A stretch of 64,000 nt of DNA from UBA6107 sp964459385. Lineage in GTDB: Bacteria; Chloroflexota; Anaerolineae; Anaerolineales; Anaerolineaceae. Made by a program: the position numbers and the translations under genes. The notes beneath the pieces are model-generated. The model did not search any database and was not told the origin of the DNA. It saw only the letters and a list, made by a program, of their open reading frames with translations. Every line of letters begins with the position of its first letter. Position 1 is the stretch's first letter. The stretch is from assembly GCA_964459385.1 (NCBI GenBank), contig CAYWLG010000010.1:1-64000 (forward strand). Direction: 5' to 3'. Positions 41,943-52,585 of the stretch are shown piece by piece.

Positions 41943-42593
41943 CTAGATTTTTGTCTCTCGGATGTCCAACACCTGTTCGACTACCGGCTTCATGGCATCG
42001 CGCAGGTCTTCCAATTTGACGCCCTGCACTTTGAGGGTAAGAATGCGGGTTTCGGCACGTGAGCCCAGAATGGCTGCCACGCCAAGCAGATCGCCGCCCA
42101 GTTTGTGAATGATGCCGGCCAGTTCATAGAGCTTGCCGCGCTTATCGATGACCTCCACTGTGAGGCGCACGCCCGGGGTGCGGCTGCCCATCATCTCGAG
42201 CAGAATGTGGAAGAGATCGGTTTCGGTGATCATTCCCACCAGGCTGCTGCCGCGCATGATCGGCAGGCTGCTGATCTCATTATCAGAAAGAATTCTGGCG
42301 GCTTCTTCGATGGGGGTATCTTCGGTGGCGGTGATGACTTTGCTCGACATTACGCGTTCCACCGTGATCTTGCTCAACAGGTAATTGATCTCCCACACGC
42401 TCAAGGTGGTGGCTTCAGAAGGTTTGGCATTAAGAAGATCACCCTCGGTGACGATGCCAATCAACTTTCCGTGTTTATCCAGAACCGGATAGCGACGCAC
42501 TTTATCTTTGTGCATCTGGGCAAGCGCATCCTGCACCGGTACGTCTGGGGCAATTGTAAGAACTGGGCTGGTCATTCTTTCTTTCACTAACAT
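41943..42593 (-). CDS. CBS-pair protein with C-terminal ACT-like domain (AcuB-like)
   Basis: A 216-residue protein: two CBS motifs (VKERMTSPVLTIAP... and VMSSKVITATEDTP...; about 1-60 and 78-135) and a C-terminal ~75-residue part with VRLTVEVIDKRGKLYELAGII typical of ACT domains. CBS pairs bind adenosine nucleotides and ACT domains bind amino acids, so this is a likely metabolite sensor. It resembles AcuB. It is divergent from formate-THF ligase, from which 155 bp separate it, hinting at a role in one-carbon metabolism (inference). Confidence 0.85.
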   Translation of the reverse strand: MLVKERMTSPVLTIAPDVPVQDALAQMHKDKVRRYPVLDKHGKLIGIVTEGDLLNAKPSEATTLSVWEINYLLSKITVERVMSSKVITATEDTPIEEAARILSDNEISSLPIMRGSSLVGMITETDLFHILLEMMGSRTPGVRLTVEVIDKRGKLYELAGIIHKLGGDLLGVAAILGSRAETRILTLKVQGVKLEDLRDAMKPVVEQVLDIRETKI

Positions 42594-42748
42594 GGCGTAT
42601 GTCTCCTTTCAAGAGCACGTCAGCATTGAGTTTTCTAGGCAATTTAATTGTAGCCAAATTTCATTAATTATGTATAGGATTTTTACCGACTTGATTTTCA
42701 GGGCAATATGGTCTTTAATACGATTGGATTACGATAAGGAGATAAATC

Positions 42749-44677
<1,929 letters not shown>

Positions 44678-44682
44678 TCTGC

Positions 44683-44714
44683 TCACCCCCGCTGATTATT
44701 CAGAGCGGGGGTGA
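44683..44714 (+). terminator. Terminator of fhs
   Basis: CACCCCCGCT (44684-44693) and AGCGGGGGTG (44704-44713) pair perfectly; the T-tail (TATATTT) is short. Confidence 0.75.
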
Positions 44715-44748
44715 TATATTTAATGAACTTTCAATCATTTTGTTCAGG

Positions 44749-46221
44749 ATGCCCGCTTTGGTAAAGAATCCGATCAAAAACCCTGTACTCCTCTTCTTGA
44801 CCCGTTTCATTGGCCCGCTGGCATTGGCGGGGCTCATGACGCTGATCCTGCGCTTTTTTGAACCACTCCTGGCCGTGCAGTATGTTGCCTTACTGTTTCT
44901 GCTGCCGGTGATGATCAGCGCAGCGCTTTTGGGACTCACCCCGGGCATTCTGGCCGGCATCGCCGCATTTTTGCTCTTCAATTATTACTTCATTCAGCCT
45001 TATAACACCCTGCTGGTGCATCAATCGCAGGATCTGATCACGCTGACCATATTTTTGATCGTGGCAGTGGTCATCAGCCTGCTTTTTGAACAGACCAAGC
45101 GCAGCCTTAACCTGGCCCGTGCCCGCGAATGGGAAGCCACCCGCATGTACGAATTGATCGCGGCTTTGGCTGGACTGACTGAGGTGGAGGCGGTCGCAAA
45201 AACGCTGGCTGAACAACTGCTCACTACTTTTCGTTTTGACCATGTGCGCGTGGTGGTCAAGGGAAAAACAGGGGAACAACCCATCTTCTTCGACCTCCCC
45301 CCAGGAACTGCTCAGACGGAAGCCCCTGATGTCTGCGTTTCGATGATGACACACCGCAACATCGAAGGGGAGATCCGCATTTGGAATCAAAACAAAGGCA
45401 TGATCGAACAGGAAAGCCGTTTGCTCGAGGCCTTTTGCAATCAGGGAGCGCTGGCGATCGAGCGGATGCACTTCAGCGAAGGTGAGAACAAGATACGCGT
45501 GCTGGAAGAAAGCGATCGCATTAAGACCTCGCTGCTGAATTCGGTTTCCCATGAACTGCGCTCCCCGCTGGCGGCCATCAAGGCGTCGGTGTCCAGTTTG
45601 CGCAGCGGCGCCGTTCCCTGGCAGAGCGAAGCGCGCGCTGAACTGCTGACTACCGTGGAAGAGGAGACCGATAACCTCAATCTGCTGGTGGGCAATTTGC
45701 TCGATATGTCGCGCATCGAATCGGGCGCTTTGAAACCTCTGGAGCGCTGGAATTCGATTGCCGAGATCGCCTCAGGGGTGGTGGCAAAAATGCGCTCCAA
45801 GGTGCAGGATCACAATCTTAAATTTGATTTTCCGGCCGACCTGCCCCTGGTGCCGACCGATTACGTGATGATCGAGCAGGTTTTCAGCAACCTCATCAGC
45901 AACAGCGTCAAATATGCGCCACCGGGCACGCAGGTGCTGCTTTGGGCACGCGCAGAGACTGAGGTGATGCGAGTGCAGGTGGAAAACGAAAGCGTTCATG
46001 TAAAAAGCGAAGACCTGGAGCACATTTTTGAAAAGTTTTACCGTGTTACCGAAGCGGATAAAGTGATCGGCACCGGACTGGGCCTTTCGATCTGTAAGGG
46101 TATTATTGAAGCACATGGTGGTAAGATTTGGGCAGAGAACTTGCCTGCCGGGTTCCGCTTTGTATTTACGCTGCCGCTCACGCTGGACGGCAGCCATCCC
46201 AGCATGCCAGAGGATGAATAG
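44749..46221 (+). CDS. KdpD-like sensor histidine kinase lacking the KdpD N-terminal domain
   Basis: A 490-residue kinase. It begins with a DUF4118 block of three to four membrane helices (about 10-105, with NYYFIQPYNTL), then a GAF-like domain, HisKA with phospho-His268 in SVSHELRSPLAAIK, and an HATPase domain ending GLGLSICKGIIEAHGG. This is the C-terminal two-thirds of KdpD; the cytoplasmic KdpD/USP nucleotide-binding part is missing. KdpD senses potassium limitation. The start is uncertain: an in-frame TTG at 44740 is possible and neither has a good ribosome-binding site. The response regulator begins 5 nt after the stop. Confidence 0.85.
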   Translation: MPALVKNPIKNPVLLFLTRFIGPLALAGLMTLILRFFEPLLAVQYVALLFLLPVMISAALLGLTPGILAGIAAFLLFNYYFIQPYNTLLVHQSQDLITLTIFLIVAVVISLLFEQTKRSLNLARAREWEATRMYELIAALAGLTEVEAVAKTLAEQLLTTFRFDHVRVVVKGKTGEQPIFFDLPPGTAQTEAPDVCVSMMTHRNIEGEIRIWNQNKGMIEQESRLLEAFCNQGALAIERMHFSEGENKIRVLEESDRIKTSLLNSVSHELRSPLAAIKASVSSLRSGAVPWQSEARAELLTTVEEETDNLNLLVGNLLDMSRIESGALKPLERWNSIAEIASGVVAKMRSKVQDHNLKFDFPADLPLVPTDYVMIEQVFSNLISNSVKYAPPGTQVLLWARAETEVMRVQVENESVHVKSEDLEHIFEKFYRVTEADKVIGTGLGLSICKGIIEAHGGKIWAENLPAGFRFVFTLPLTLDGSHPSMPEDE

Positions 46222-46226
46222 CGATC

Positions 46227-46922
46227 ATGGAAACCGACCCGTTGATCTTGATTATTGACGACGAGCCGCAAATTTTGCGGGCCTTGCGAACCATATTGCT
46301 GGCCAATCACTTCAGGGTGCAGTCAGCCGTGAATGGCGAGCAGGGCCTTGCGCTGGCTGCGGCACAGGAGCCAGATATCATTATTCTTGACCTGACCTTG
46401 CCCGACATGGACGGCACGCAGGTGTGCGAACAGATCCGTGCCTGGTCGGAAGTGCCCATCATCGTGCTTTCGGTGCGCGACAGTGAGAAAGACAAGGTTT
46501 CTGCATTGGATAAGGGGGCCGATGATTATCTGACCAAGCCTTTTGGCATTGAAGAATTGATGGCGCGCATTCGTGTGGCCCTGCGTCACGCTCAGAACTC
46601 GCCGGGCAACAAAGAAACCGTGCTCAAAGTGGGCAGTCTGATGATCGATCTGGCGCGCCATATTGTCACCAAAGAGGGGGCAGAAGTTAAGCTGACCGCC
46701 ACAGAATTTAAACTGCTCACCTACCTGGCGGCACATCCCGACCGCGTGCTGACCCATCAAGCCATCCTCAATCATGTGTGGGGCACGGTCGAAGCCGACC
46801 ACCTGGAATATTTGCGCGTTTACATCGGGCAACTGCGCAAAAAGATCGAGGCCAACCCCGAAAACCCGCAGCTTCTCATCACCGATTCGGGGGTGGGTTA
46901 CCGCTTTAGATCGGGGGAATGA
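46227..46922 (+). CDS. KdpE-like response regulator
   Basis: A 231-residue OmpR-family regulator: receiver domain with acidic pair Asp11-Asp12, phospho-acceptor Asp55 in IIILDLTLPDMDG and Lys in the DDYLTKPF motif, then a winged-helix domain with LTATEFKLLTYLAAHPDRVLTH and a C-terminal SGVGYRF. The match to KdpE is close. It partners the kinase upstream. The kdpFABC pump is not here; instead a KimA-type potassium transporter follows, which is its likely target. Confidence 0.9.
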   Translation: METDPLILIIDDEPQILRALRTILLANHFRVQSAVNGEQGLALAAAQEPDIIILDLTLPDMDGTQVCEQIRAWSEVPIIVLSVRDSEKDKVSALDKGADDYLTKPFGIEELMARIRVALRHAQNSPGNKETVLKVGSLMIDLARHIVTKEGAEVKLTATEFKLLTYLAAHPDRVLTHQAILNHVWGTVEADHLEYLRVYIGQLRKKIEANPENPQLLITDSGVGYRFRSGE

Positions 46923-46983
46923 TCTTTATTTTTTCTTTATAATTTTGCCGCTCTCCCTTATTACCGTTTAACCTGTTTTCGTT

Positions 46984-47025
46984 ACACTCTACCTGTTAAT
47001 CTGGAGAGTGTTCGTTTTTATTTTC
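46984..47025 (+). terminator. Terminator or attenuator between kdpE-like and kimA-like genes
   Basis: ACACTCT (46984-46990) pairs with AGAGTGT (47005-47011), extendable by CC/GG inside, followed by TTTTTATTTT. The transporter is therefore probably transcribed or attenuated separately. Confidence 0.75.
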
Positions 47026-47090
47026 TGAGGTCGCTTATTCTGTTTGCTGTCCCTCTCCACGGCGAATCAAGCTGGACCGAATTAGATGGA

Positions 47091-49037
47091 GTGGAAGCAG
47101 GCGTGAAAACAAAGGGTCAGAGCATTAACATCTTCGAAGAAACGACGGGGCATTACCCCGGCAAGTCAGTGCAAACATTATTGATCGGGCGTCCGTTGGC
47201 AACCGCCGACGCGCCGCATCAGACCATCGGCAAGGCCATTGGGTTGGCCGTGTTTTCTTCCGACGCCATGTCTTCAGTGGCGTACGGGCCGCAGGAATTG
47301 ATGTCTATCTTGTTCCTGGCCGGAACCGGTGTGCTGCATCTGGCCCTGCCCATTGTGCTGGGCATCGTCGGTCTGTTGTTGATCTTGACCTTTTCGTATG
47401 AGCAGACGATCCATGCCTACCCCAGCGGCGGTGGCGCCTATATTGTGGCCCGCGACAACCTGGGCGAGCTGCCTGCACAGACGGCCGGGGCGGCATTGCT
47501 GACCGACTACATTCTGACGGTCGCCGTTTCGATTTCATCGGGTGTGGCTCAATTCGTTTCGGCTTACCCCGGCCTGTATCGGTACCGTGTGATCATCGCA
47601 GTGGCGGCGATCTTGCTCATTATGCTCATCAACCTGCGTGGGGTAAAAGAATCCGGGTTTGCTTTTGCCATCCCTACTTACTTTTTCTTGTTCTTCACCT
47701 TCTTAATGGTGATCATTGGCTTTGTCCGCTACTTCACCGGCACGCTTGGCACGGTAGTAGACCCACCGGCTGCTGCAAATAATCTGGTACAGCCGCTGAC
47801 CGCCTTCTTGTTGCTGCGTGCTTTCGCCAACGGTACCACCTCTCTCACTGGCGTGGAGGCCATCTCCAACGGTATCACCGCATTTAAGGAACCACGCAGC
47901 AACAACGCCGGCAAAACGCTGATGTGGATGTCGGGTATTTTAGGGTCTTTACTGATCGGCACCACCTTTTTGGCCATTCACACCCATGCAGTGCCGGTCG
48001 AGGCCGAGACCTTTATTTCTCAACTGGCGCGCACCATTTATGGGGGCAGGGGAATCTTATACCTGATCACGATCAGCGCGACCACAATCATTCTGGTCAT
48101 GGCCGCCAATACCGCCTTTGCCGATTTTCCACGCCTGGGCGCCCTGCACGCCGGAGATGGTTTTTTGCCGCGCCAGCTCACTTACCGTGGCAGCCGCCTG
48201 GTCTACTCGAGCGGTATTGTCGCCCTGTCAGTCATTGCGTCGCTGCTGGTCATTGCTTTTCAGGCCAGCGTGGCTAAACTGATCCCGCTGTATGCCATTG
48301 GCGTGTTCCTCTCATTTACCCTTTCACAGACGGGCATGGCGAGGCGCTGGTGGAAATCCGGGCATTTGAAACCGGGGGAAGAGATCGTAGAGCCCGGCTC
48401 TACCGTCAGGCACGACGCGGGCTGGCTGCATAAAATGATCATCAATGGCGTTGGGGCCTTGTGCACCGCCGTGGTGATGGTGATCTTCGCAGTCACCAAG
48501 TTTAAAGATGGCGCCTGGATCGTGATCGTGCTGACCCCACTGCTGGTGGTGATCTTCTTCTCGATCCATCACCATTACCGGCATCTGGCTAAACAGCTTT
48601 CGCTCGAAAATCATCCCCGCCGTGGACGCATCAATCGCAACCGGGTCATCATGCCCATCGGTGGCGTGCATCGTGGTACGCTGGAGGCGCTTGATTATGC
48701 CAACACGCTTTCGGATGATGTGACGGTGGTACATATCTCCATTGACCCCAAAGAAACAGAGAAGATCGAAGCCAAGTGGAAGATCTGGGGGGAGGGGAAT
48801 CGTCTGGTCGTGTTGGATTCTCCTTACCGCCTCTTTTTGGAACCCTTCCTGGACTATATTGAAAAGCTATCCGCCATCAGCGGGCCAAGTGAGTTGATCA
48901 CCATCGTGGTGCCACAATTTATCCCGCGCCACTGGTGGACGGGTTTCTTGCACACGCGCACAGCCGAAACCTTGCGCAAAGCGCTCTTGCACCGCAACAA
49001 TGTGGTGATCACTGAAATTCCCTTCCAGGTGGAATAA
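47091..49037 (+). CDS. KimA-like APC-superfamily potassium transporter
   Basis: A 648-residue transporter with about 12 helices (roughly 45-500) and a ~150-residue cytoplasmic C-terminal domain. The segment LLIGRPLATADAPHQTIGK and FSSDAMSSVAYGPQEL closely follow the pattern of KimA (YdaO) of Bacillus, a high-affinity K+/H+ symporter. The C-terminal part resembles the dimerising USP-like domain of KimA. The start is GTG 47091, or GTG 47103, which has the better-placed GGAA. Location next to a KdpDE-type sensor supports a potassium role. A general amino-acid permease is the alternative. Confidence 0.8.
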   Translation: MEAGVKTKGQSINIFEETTGHYPGKSVQTLLIGRPLATADAPHQTIGKAIGLAVFSSDAMSSVAYGPQELMSILFLAGTGVLHLALPIVLGIVGLLLILTFSYEQTIHAYPSGGGAYIVARDNLGELPAQTAGAALLTDYILTVAVSISSGVAQFVSAYPGLYRYRVIIAVAAILLIMLINLRGVKESGFAFAIPTYFFLFFTFLMVIIGFVRYFTGTLGTVVDPPAAANNLVQPLTAFLLLRAFANGTTSLTGVEAISNGITAFKEPRSNNAGKTLMWMSGILGSLLIGTTFLAIHTHAVPVEAETFISQLARTIYGGRGILYLITISATTIILVMAANTAFADFPRLGALHAGDGFLPRQLTYRGSRLVYSSGIVALSVIASLLVIAFQASVAKLIPLYAIGVFLSFTLSQTGMARRWWKSGHLKPGEEIVEPGSTVRHDAGWLHKMIINGVGALCTAVVMVIFAVTKFKDGAWIVIVLTPLLVVIFFSIHHHYRHLAKQLSLENHPRRGRINRNRVIMPIGGVHRGTLEALDYANTLSDDVTVVHISIDPKETEKIEAKWKIWGEGNRLVVLDSPYRLFLEPFLDYIEKLSAISGPSELITIVVPQFIPRHWWTGFLHTRTAETLRKALLHRNNVVITEIPFQVE

Positions 49038-49054
49038 AACCCAATTTTGAAAAC

Positions 49055-49080
49055 AAAAAGCACCCGTCAGGGTGCTTTTT
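49055..49080. terminator. Bidirectional terminator between kimA-like and SDR genes
   Basis: AAAAAGCACCC/GGGTGCTTTTT stem with a GTCA loop between convergent genes. Confidence 0.9.
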
Positions 49081-49098
49081 GATAAGAACGTTCAAAGT

Positions 49099-49908
49099 CT
49101 ATTTTGGCAAAAGCGATTTCATCTGTGAGTAGATCAAGTTGGCCGCACGCTCTGGGGCAAGGCGGGTGAGAAAGTCCATGAATTTGGCATCGCTGCCGAT
49201 CAGAATGCGGTATTTGTTCTTTTCCATCCCCTCAAGGATGGTCTGCGCTGCAACGGATGGCAAGGTCATTTTGATGCTGCCCGTATCCATGCTCTTTTGC
49301 TGCTCGGGGGTCGCCACGCCGGAATTGACGGTGATGTTCGTTTGAATGGCCCCGGGGAAGACGACGGAGACATGCACGTGAGTGTCCATCAATTCTGAAT
49401 GCAGCCCTTCGGTGAGCAGTTTGACCGCTGCCTTGGAGGCCCCATACAGGGTCTGCCCGGGTACGGGCAAAAATCCGCCCATGCTCGACACGTTCACGAT
49501 GTGCGCTTCGGGCCGGGTGAGCAGGGTGGGCAAAAAGGTCTTGGTCATGTAAAGCATGCCGTTAAAGTTGACATTCATCGTCCGTTCGATCTGGGCATAA
49601 GTGAGATCTTTCAGGAATACGAAGGGTTGGATGATGCCGGCATTGTTGATGAGTCCATCCACCGCGCCATGAGCCGCGATCACTTTTTCGGGCAGAGCTT
49701 CAACGGTTTTCAGGTCGGTAATGTTCACCACATGGGTAGAAAGACGACCGGCCATTTCGCCGGCGATCTTGACGGTTTCATTGAGCGCTTGTTCGTTCAG
49801 GTCAACAGCAGCCACTCTGGCCCCTTTACTTAGCAGGGCCAGTACCAGCTCACGGCCAATGCCGTTGCCGCCACCTGTCACTACGATCACTTTATCCTTC
49901 ACTAGCAT
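49099..49908 (-). CDS. Short-chain dehydrogenase/reductase (SDR)
   Basis: A 269-residue classical SDR. Cofactor loop TGGGNGIG (11-18), INNAG (87-91), and the catalytic set Ser142, Tyr155 and Lys159 (YGASK). Asp36 at the end of the second strand (VAAVDL) favours NAD(H) over NADP(H). The substrate is unknown; the C-terminal part with VFPGAIQTNI resembles the acyl-reductase-like SDR group. AGGAG before the ATG at 49908 fixes the start. Confidence 0.9.
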   Translation of the reverse strand: MLVKDKVIVVTGGGNGIGRELVLALLSKGARVAAVDLNEQALNETVKIAGEMAGRLSTHVVNITDLKTVEALPEKVIAAHGAVDGLINNAGIIQPFVFLKDLTYAQIERTMNVNFNGMLYMTKTFLPTLLTRPEAHIVNVSSMGGFLPVPGQTLYGASKAAVKLLTEGLHSELMDTHVHVSVVFPGAIQTNITVNSGVATPEQQKSMDTGSIKMTLPSVAAQTILEGMEKNKYRILIGSDAKFMDFLTRLAPERAANLIYSQMKSLLPK

Positions 49909-50030
49909 ACGAGTCTCCTTTATCCTGCAAGTCATAAAGCCTTGAAAATATTATATAGCTCGAATTATATAAATTAGATAAATATTATCTAAAAATCAAC
50001 AAATTGGTCAAACCTGTCTCTTTAATAATC

Positions 50031-50062
50031 AGAACCCCTTCTGTGAACACAGAAGAGGCTCT
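50031..50062 (-). terminator. Terminator of the lipoprotein gene at 50089
   Basis: A 15-bp stem with two G-U pairs around a TT turn; the T-tail is weak. The rest of the gap 49909-50088 shows only AT-rich sequence, presumably the SDR promoter. Confidence 0.6.
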
Positions 50063-50088
50063 GAATTTGTCGGTAAGTCGCATTAATT

Positions 50089-50805
50089 TCAATTGGGTGA
50101 GGTCACCTGCAAATTATCGAATGAGACGGTCGTGGGCACTTCCGTGTAGGTGGAGGCAGAAAGTGAGATCATGCCTGTCGGAAAGTCGCTGTCCTCAATG
50201 CTGGCCACCCATTGGCCATTGACCCACATCTCAAGGTGGCTGCCATTGCAGATGGCGGTGATGTGATTGCTGAATACACCGGGGTAGATGATGTCGCTCT
50301 GCGTCCAGTCAACCAGCCTTGACCCGTCAGTGTCAACGAATTTGAGAATGGCGAAATAGCCATCTGATGAGATTTGGAAACTGTAGCCATCGCCGTTTTC
50401 CTGAATGCGGCAGTCCACGCCAAAACCGTTATTGTCATTCTCATCTGAGTTCAGGGCTTTCACGTCCGCATCAATTTTTACATCACCGAAAGTGGCGGCA
50501 TAAGTTGACCACATGGTCTGGGTTTCCTGGCGCGCTTCAATGATGAAACTGCCGCCCTCGAAAGCTGCTTTGCCATACTCGTCATCCTCAAGCACCCACA
50601 TGCCATCATCATGGGCGAAATCTTCCGACAAGGGCAGTTTGCCCAGGGTTTGGACGGCGGTCGGAACCGCTGTGGTAGAGTTGGTATTGCCTGAGACGGT
50701 CGCCAGCTTCAACCCGGCGAAGGGATCGCCCGTGGTGGAATTTTGCGAGCAGGCTGAAAGAAACAAGATTAGAGGGAAGAGAAGTACTGCGGTCAATTTT
50801 TTCAT
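50089..50805 (-). CDS. Lipoprotein with a concanavalin-like (LamG-type) domain
   Basis: A 238-residue lipoprotein. Signal peptide MKKLTAVLLFPLILFLSAC with Cys19, a Ser/Thr-rich linker, then a beta-rich domain with LPLSEDFAHDDGMWVLEDDE, NNGFGVDCRIQENGDGYSFQ and LEMWVNGQWVASIED, the pattern of jelly-roll domains in sugar-binding or -cleaving proteins. No catalytic residues are recognised. It lies downstream of SDR on the same strand but with its own terminator. A surface carbohydrate-binding function is inferred. Confidence 0.7.
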   Translation of the reverse strand: MKKLTAVLLFPLILFLSACSQNSTTGDPFAGLKLATVSGNTNSTTAVPTAVQTLGKLPLSEDFAHDDGMWVLEDDEYGKAAFEGGSFIIEARQETQTMWSTYAATFGDVKIDADVKALNSDENDNNGFGVDCRIQENGDGYSFQISSDGYFAILKFVDTDGSRLVDWTQSDIIYPGVFSNHITAICNGSHLEMWVNGQWVASIEDSDFPTGMISLSASTYTEVPTTVSFDNLQVTSPN

Positions 50806-50873
50806 AAGTGGTCTCGGTAATAAAAAGATTTCGATAACTCTATTATGAAGGTTCATAAATGAATTTCAAGGGT

Positions 50874-50907
50874 TAAAAAAGATCGGGCGGAAATTTCCGC
50901 CCGATCT
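50874..50907 (-). terminator. Terminator of the alpha-glucosidase gene
   Basis: A perfect palindrome (50880-50893 with 50894-50907) followed on the minus strand by TTTTTT. It lies 12 bp after the stop. Confidence 0.9.
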
Positions 50908-50918
50908 GTCTACTGATG

Positions 50919-52526
50919 TTATTGATTCTTGCGAATGTAGATACTGGCCTCATCACCGACCAGGGGCAGCCAGCCCTTTTTGATCTCTGGCAGCGCTTCG
51001 CGCTTGTTGGAAAGCAGCAGTTGCCAGTCATCGCCGCGCAGACCCGGCCCAAGTGCCAGGCGCACTTTGCGCCGCCCAAAATTAAGCACCACCAGCACAC
51101 TGGCCTCGGCATCTTCACGCAGAAAAGCCAGCAGGCTGCGCGGCTCATAGGTGAGCGGAATGAAAACGCCTTTTTGCAAAGTAGGGGTGTCTTTGCGCAA
51201 GTGCAGCAATTTTTTGTAGAAGTTCAAGAGGGATTTTTCATCCGCAGCCTGCGCCTGGACATTTCGCTTGAGGTGATTGTCGTTCACCCTCAACCACGGT
51301 GCGGTTGACCCGAAGCCGGCATACTGTGAGTCATCCCACTGCATGGGGGTGCGGCAGCCATCGCGGCCTTTGTTGATGGGCCAGTAGCGCTTGCCCACCG
51401 GGTCTTGCAGTTCACTGCGTTTCAGCTTTAACTCGCGCATGCCGATCTCTTCGCCATAATACAGAAAAGGAGTACCGCGCAGGGTGAGCAGCATGGCGGC
51501 GGCCGCTTTGAGACGCTCATCGTTTTCGCCGCGCCCGTAGCGAGTGGCCGAGCGCACCACGTCGTGGTTGTTGAGCACATAGTTGGGCCAGGCGCGGTCG
51601 CTGAGCATGTTTTCCCAGGCGTTGATCACCTTCAAGAAACGGCCGGGGTCCCAGGGACATTCCAAAAAATTGAAATCGAAATTGGCGTGCAGCTTGTCTT
51701 CGCCACAGTATTGGGCAGCTTCTTCGGTCGTGGCCAAAAAGGTTTCGCCTACGGCATAACGCTCAGGGTAGCTGTCGAGTATCTTGCGGATGTCTTTCAG
51801 CGCGCCCATCATTTCGGGGCGGCTGACATCGTAGATGTGTTTTTGCCACTCAAAGGGGCGAATCCCCAATTTGGGCGGATTGTCGCGGAACTGATCGTCT
51901 TTGTAATACTCATTGAACACGTCCAGCCGAAAACCATCCACGCCGCGATCCAGCCAGAAGCGGAACACATCCATCATCTTGGCATAGACGGCCGGGTTGC
52001 GCCAGTTGAGATCGGGCTGCTCTTTGACGAACATGTGAAAGTAATACTGCCCGCTGGCTTCATCGTACTGCCAGCCTCCGCCGCCGAAGACCGACTGCCA
52101 GTTGTTGGGCGGATTCTTGCCCTCTTTGGGGTCGCGCCAGATGTACCAGTCGCGGAACTCGCTGTCTTTTGCGCTTTTCGAGGACTGAAACCAGGGGTGC
52201 AGGTCAGAGGTGTGGTTGAGCACCAGGTCGAGAATGACGTGCAAATTGCGTTTGTGGGCCTCGCTGAGCAGACGGTCGAAGTCGGCCAGACTGCCATATT
52301 TGGGGTCAATGTCGAAATAATCGGATACATCGTACCCGAAGTCGCGGTCGGGCGAGGGGTAAATGGGCGAGAGCCAGATGGCATCCACGCCCAGATCGGC
52401 GATGTAATCGAGTTTGCCAAGAATGCCGTTGAGATCGCCGATGCCATCGTTGTTGCTGTCGGCATAAGAACGCGGATAGATCTGATAGATCACCCCGTCG
52501 CGCCACCACAGAAAATCTTTTTGCAT
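50919..52526 (-). CDS. GH13 alpha-glucosidase (oligo-1,6-glucosidase/trehalose-6-phosphate-hydrolase-like)
   Basis: A 535-residue cytoplasmic GH13 enzyme. Region I is LDLVLNH, the nucleophile is Asp202 in GFRLDVFN, the acid/base is Glu261 in VGETFL and the third acid is Asp322 in NNHD. The N-terminal WWRDGVIYQIYPRSYADSNNDG is typical of alpha-glucosidases and oligo-1,6-glucosidases, which release glucose from short alpha-glucans. Exact specificity is not certain. GAGGG 6 nt before the ATG supports the start. The upstream murJ gene ends 60 bp away on the same strand; no sugar transporter adjoins. Confidence 0.92.
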   Translation of the reverse strand: MQKDFLWWRDGVIYQIYPRSYADSNNDGIGDLNGILGKLDYIADLGVDAIWLSPIYPSPDRDFGYDVSDYFDIDPKYGSLADFDRLLSEAHKRNLHVILDLVLNHTSDLHPWFQSSKSAKDSEFRDWYIWRDPKEGKNPPNNWQSVFGGGGWQYDEASGQYYFHMFVKEQPDLNWRNPAVYAKMMDVFRFWLDRGVDGFRLDVFNEYYKDDQFRDNPPKLGIRPFEWQKHIYDVSRPEMMGALKDIRKILDSYPERYAVGETFLATTEEAAQYCGEDKLHANFDFNFLECPWDPGRFLKVINAWENMLSDRAWPNYVLNNHDVVRSATRYGRGENDERLKAAAAMLLTLRGTPFLYYGEEIGMRELKLKRSELQDPVGKRYWPINKGRDGCRTPMQWDDSQYAGFGSTAPWLRVNDNHLKRNVQAQAADEKSLLNFYKKLLHLRKDTPTLQKGVFIPLTYEPRSLLAFLREDAEASVLVVLNFGRRKVRLALGPGLRGDDWQLLLSNKREALPEIKKGWLPLVGDEASIYIRKNQ

Positions 52527-52585
52527 AATTCCCTCATCGAAACAAGAATGATTTCAGCCGGGCAAAGTCCCCCGGTAACTGTTTA

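Noticed and set aside
46923..47090. c-di-AMP (ydaO) riboswitch upstream of the kimA-like gene
   Set aside because: The conserved core of that riboswitch could not be found in this leader.
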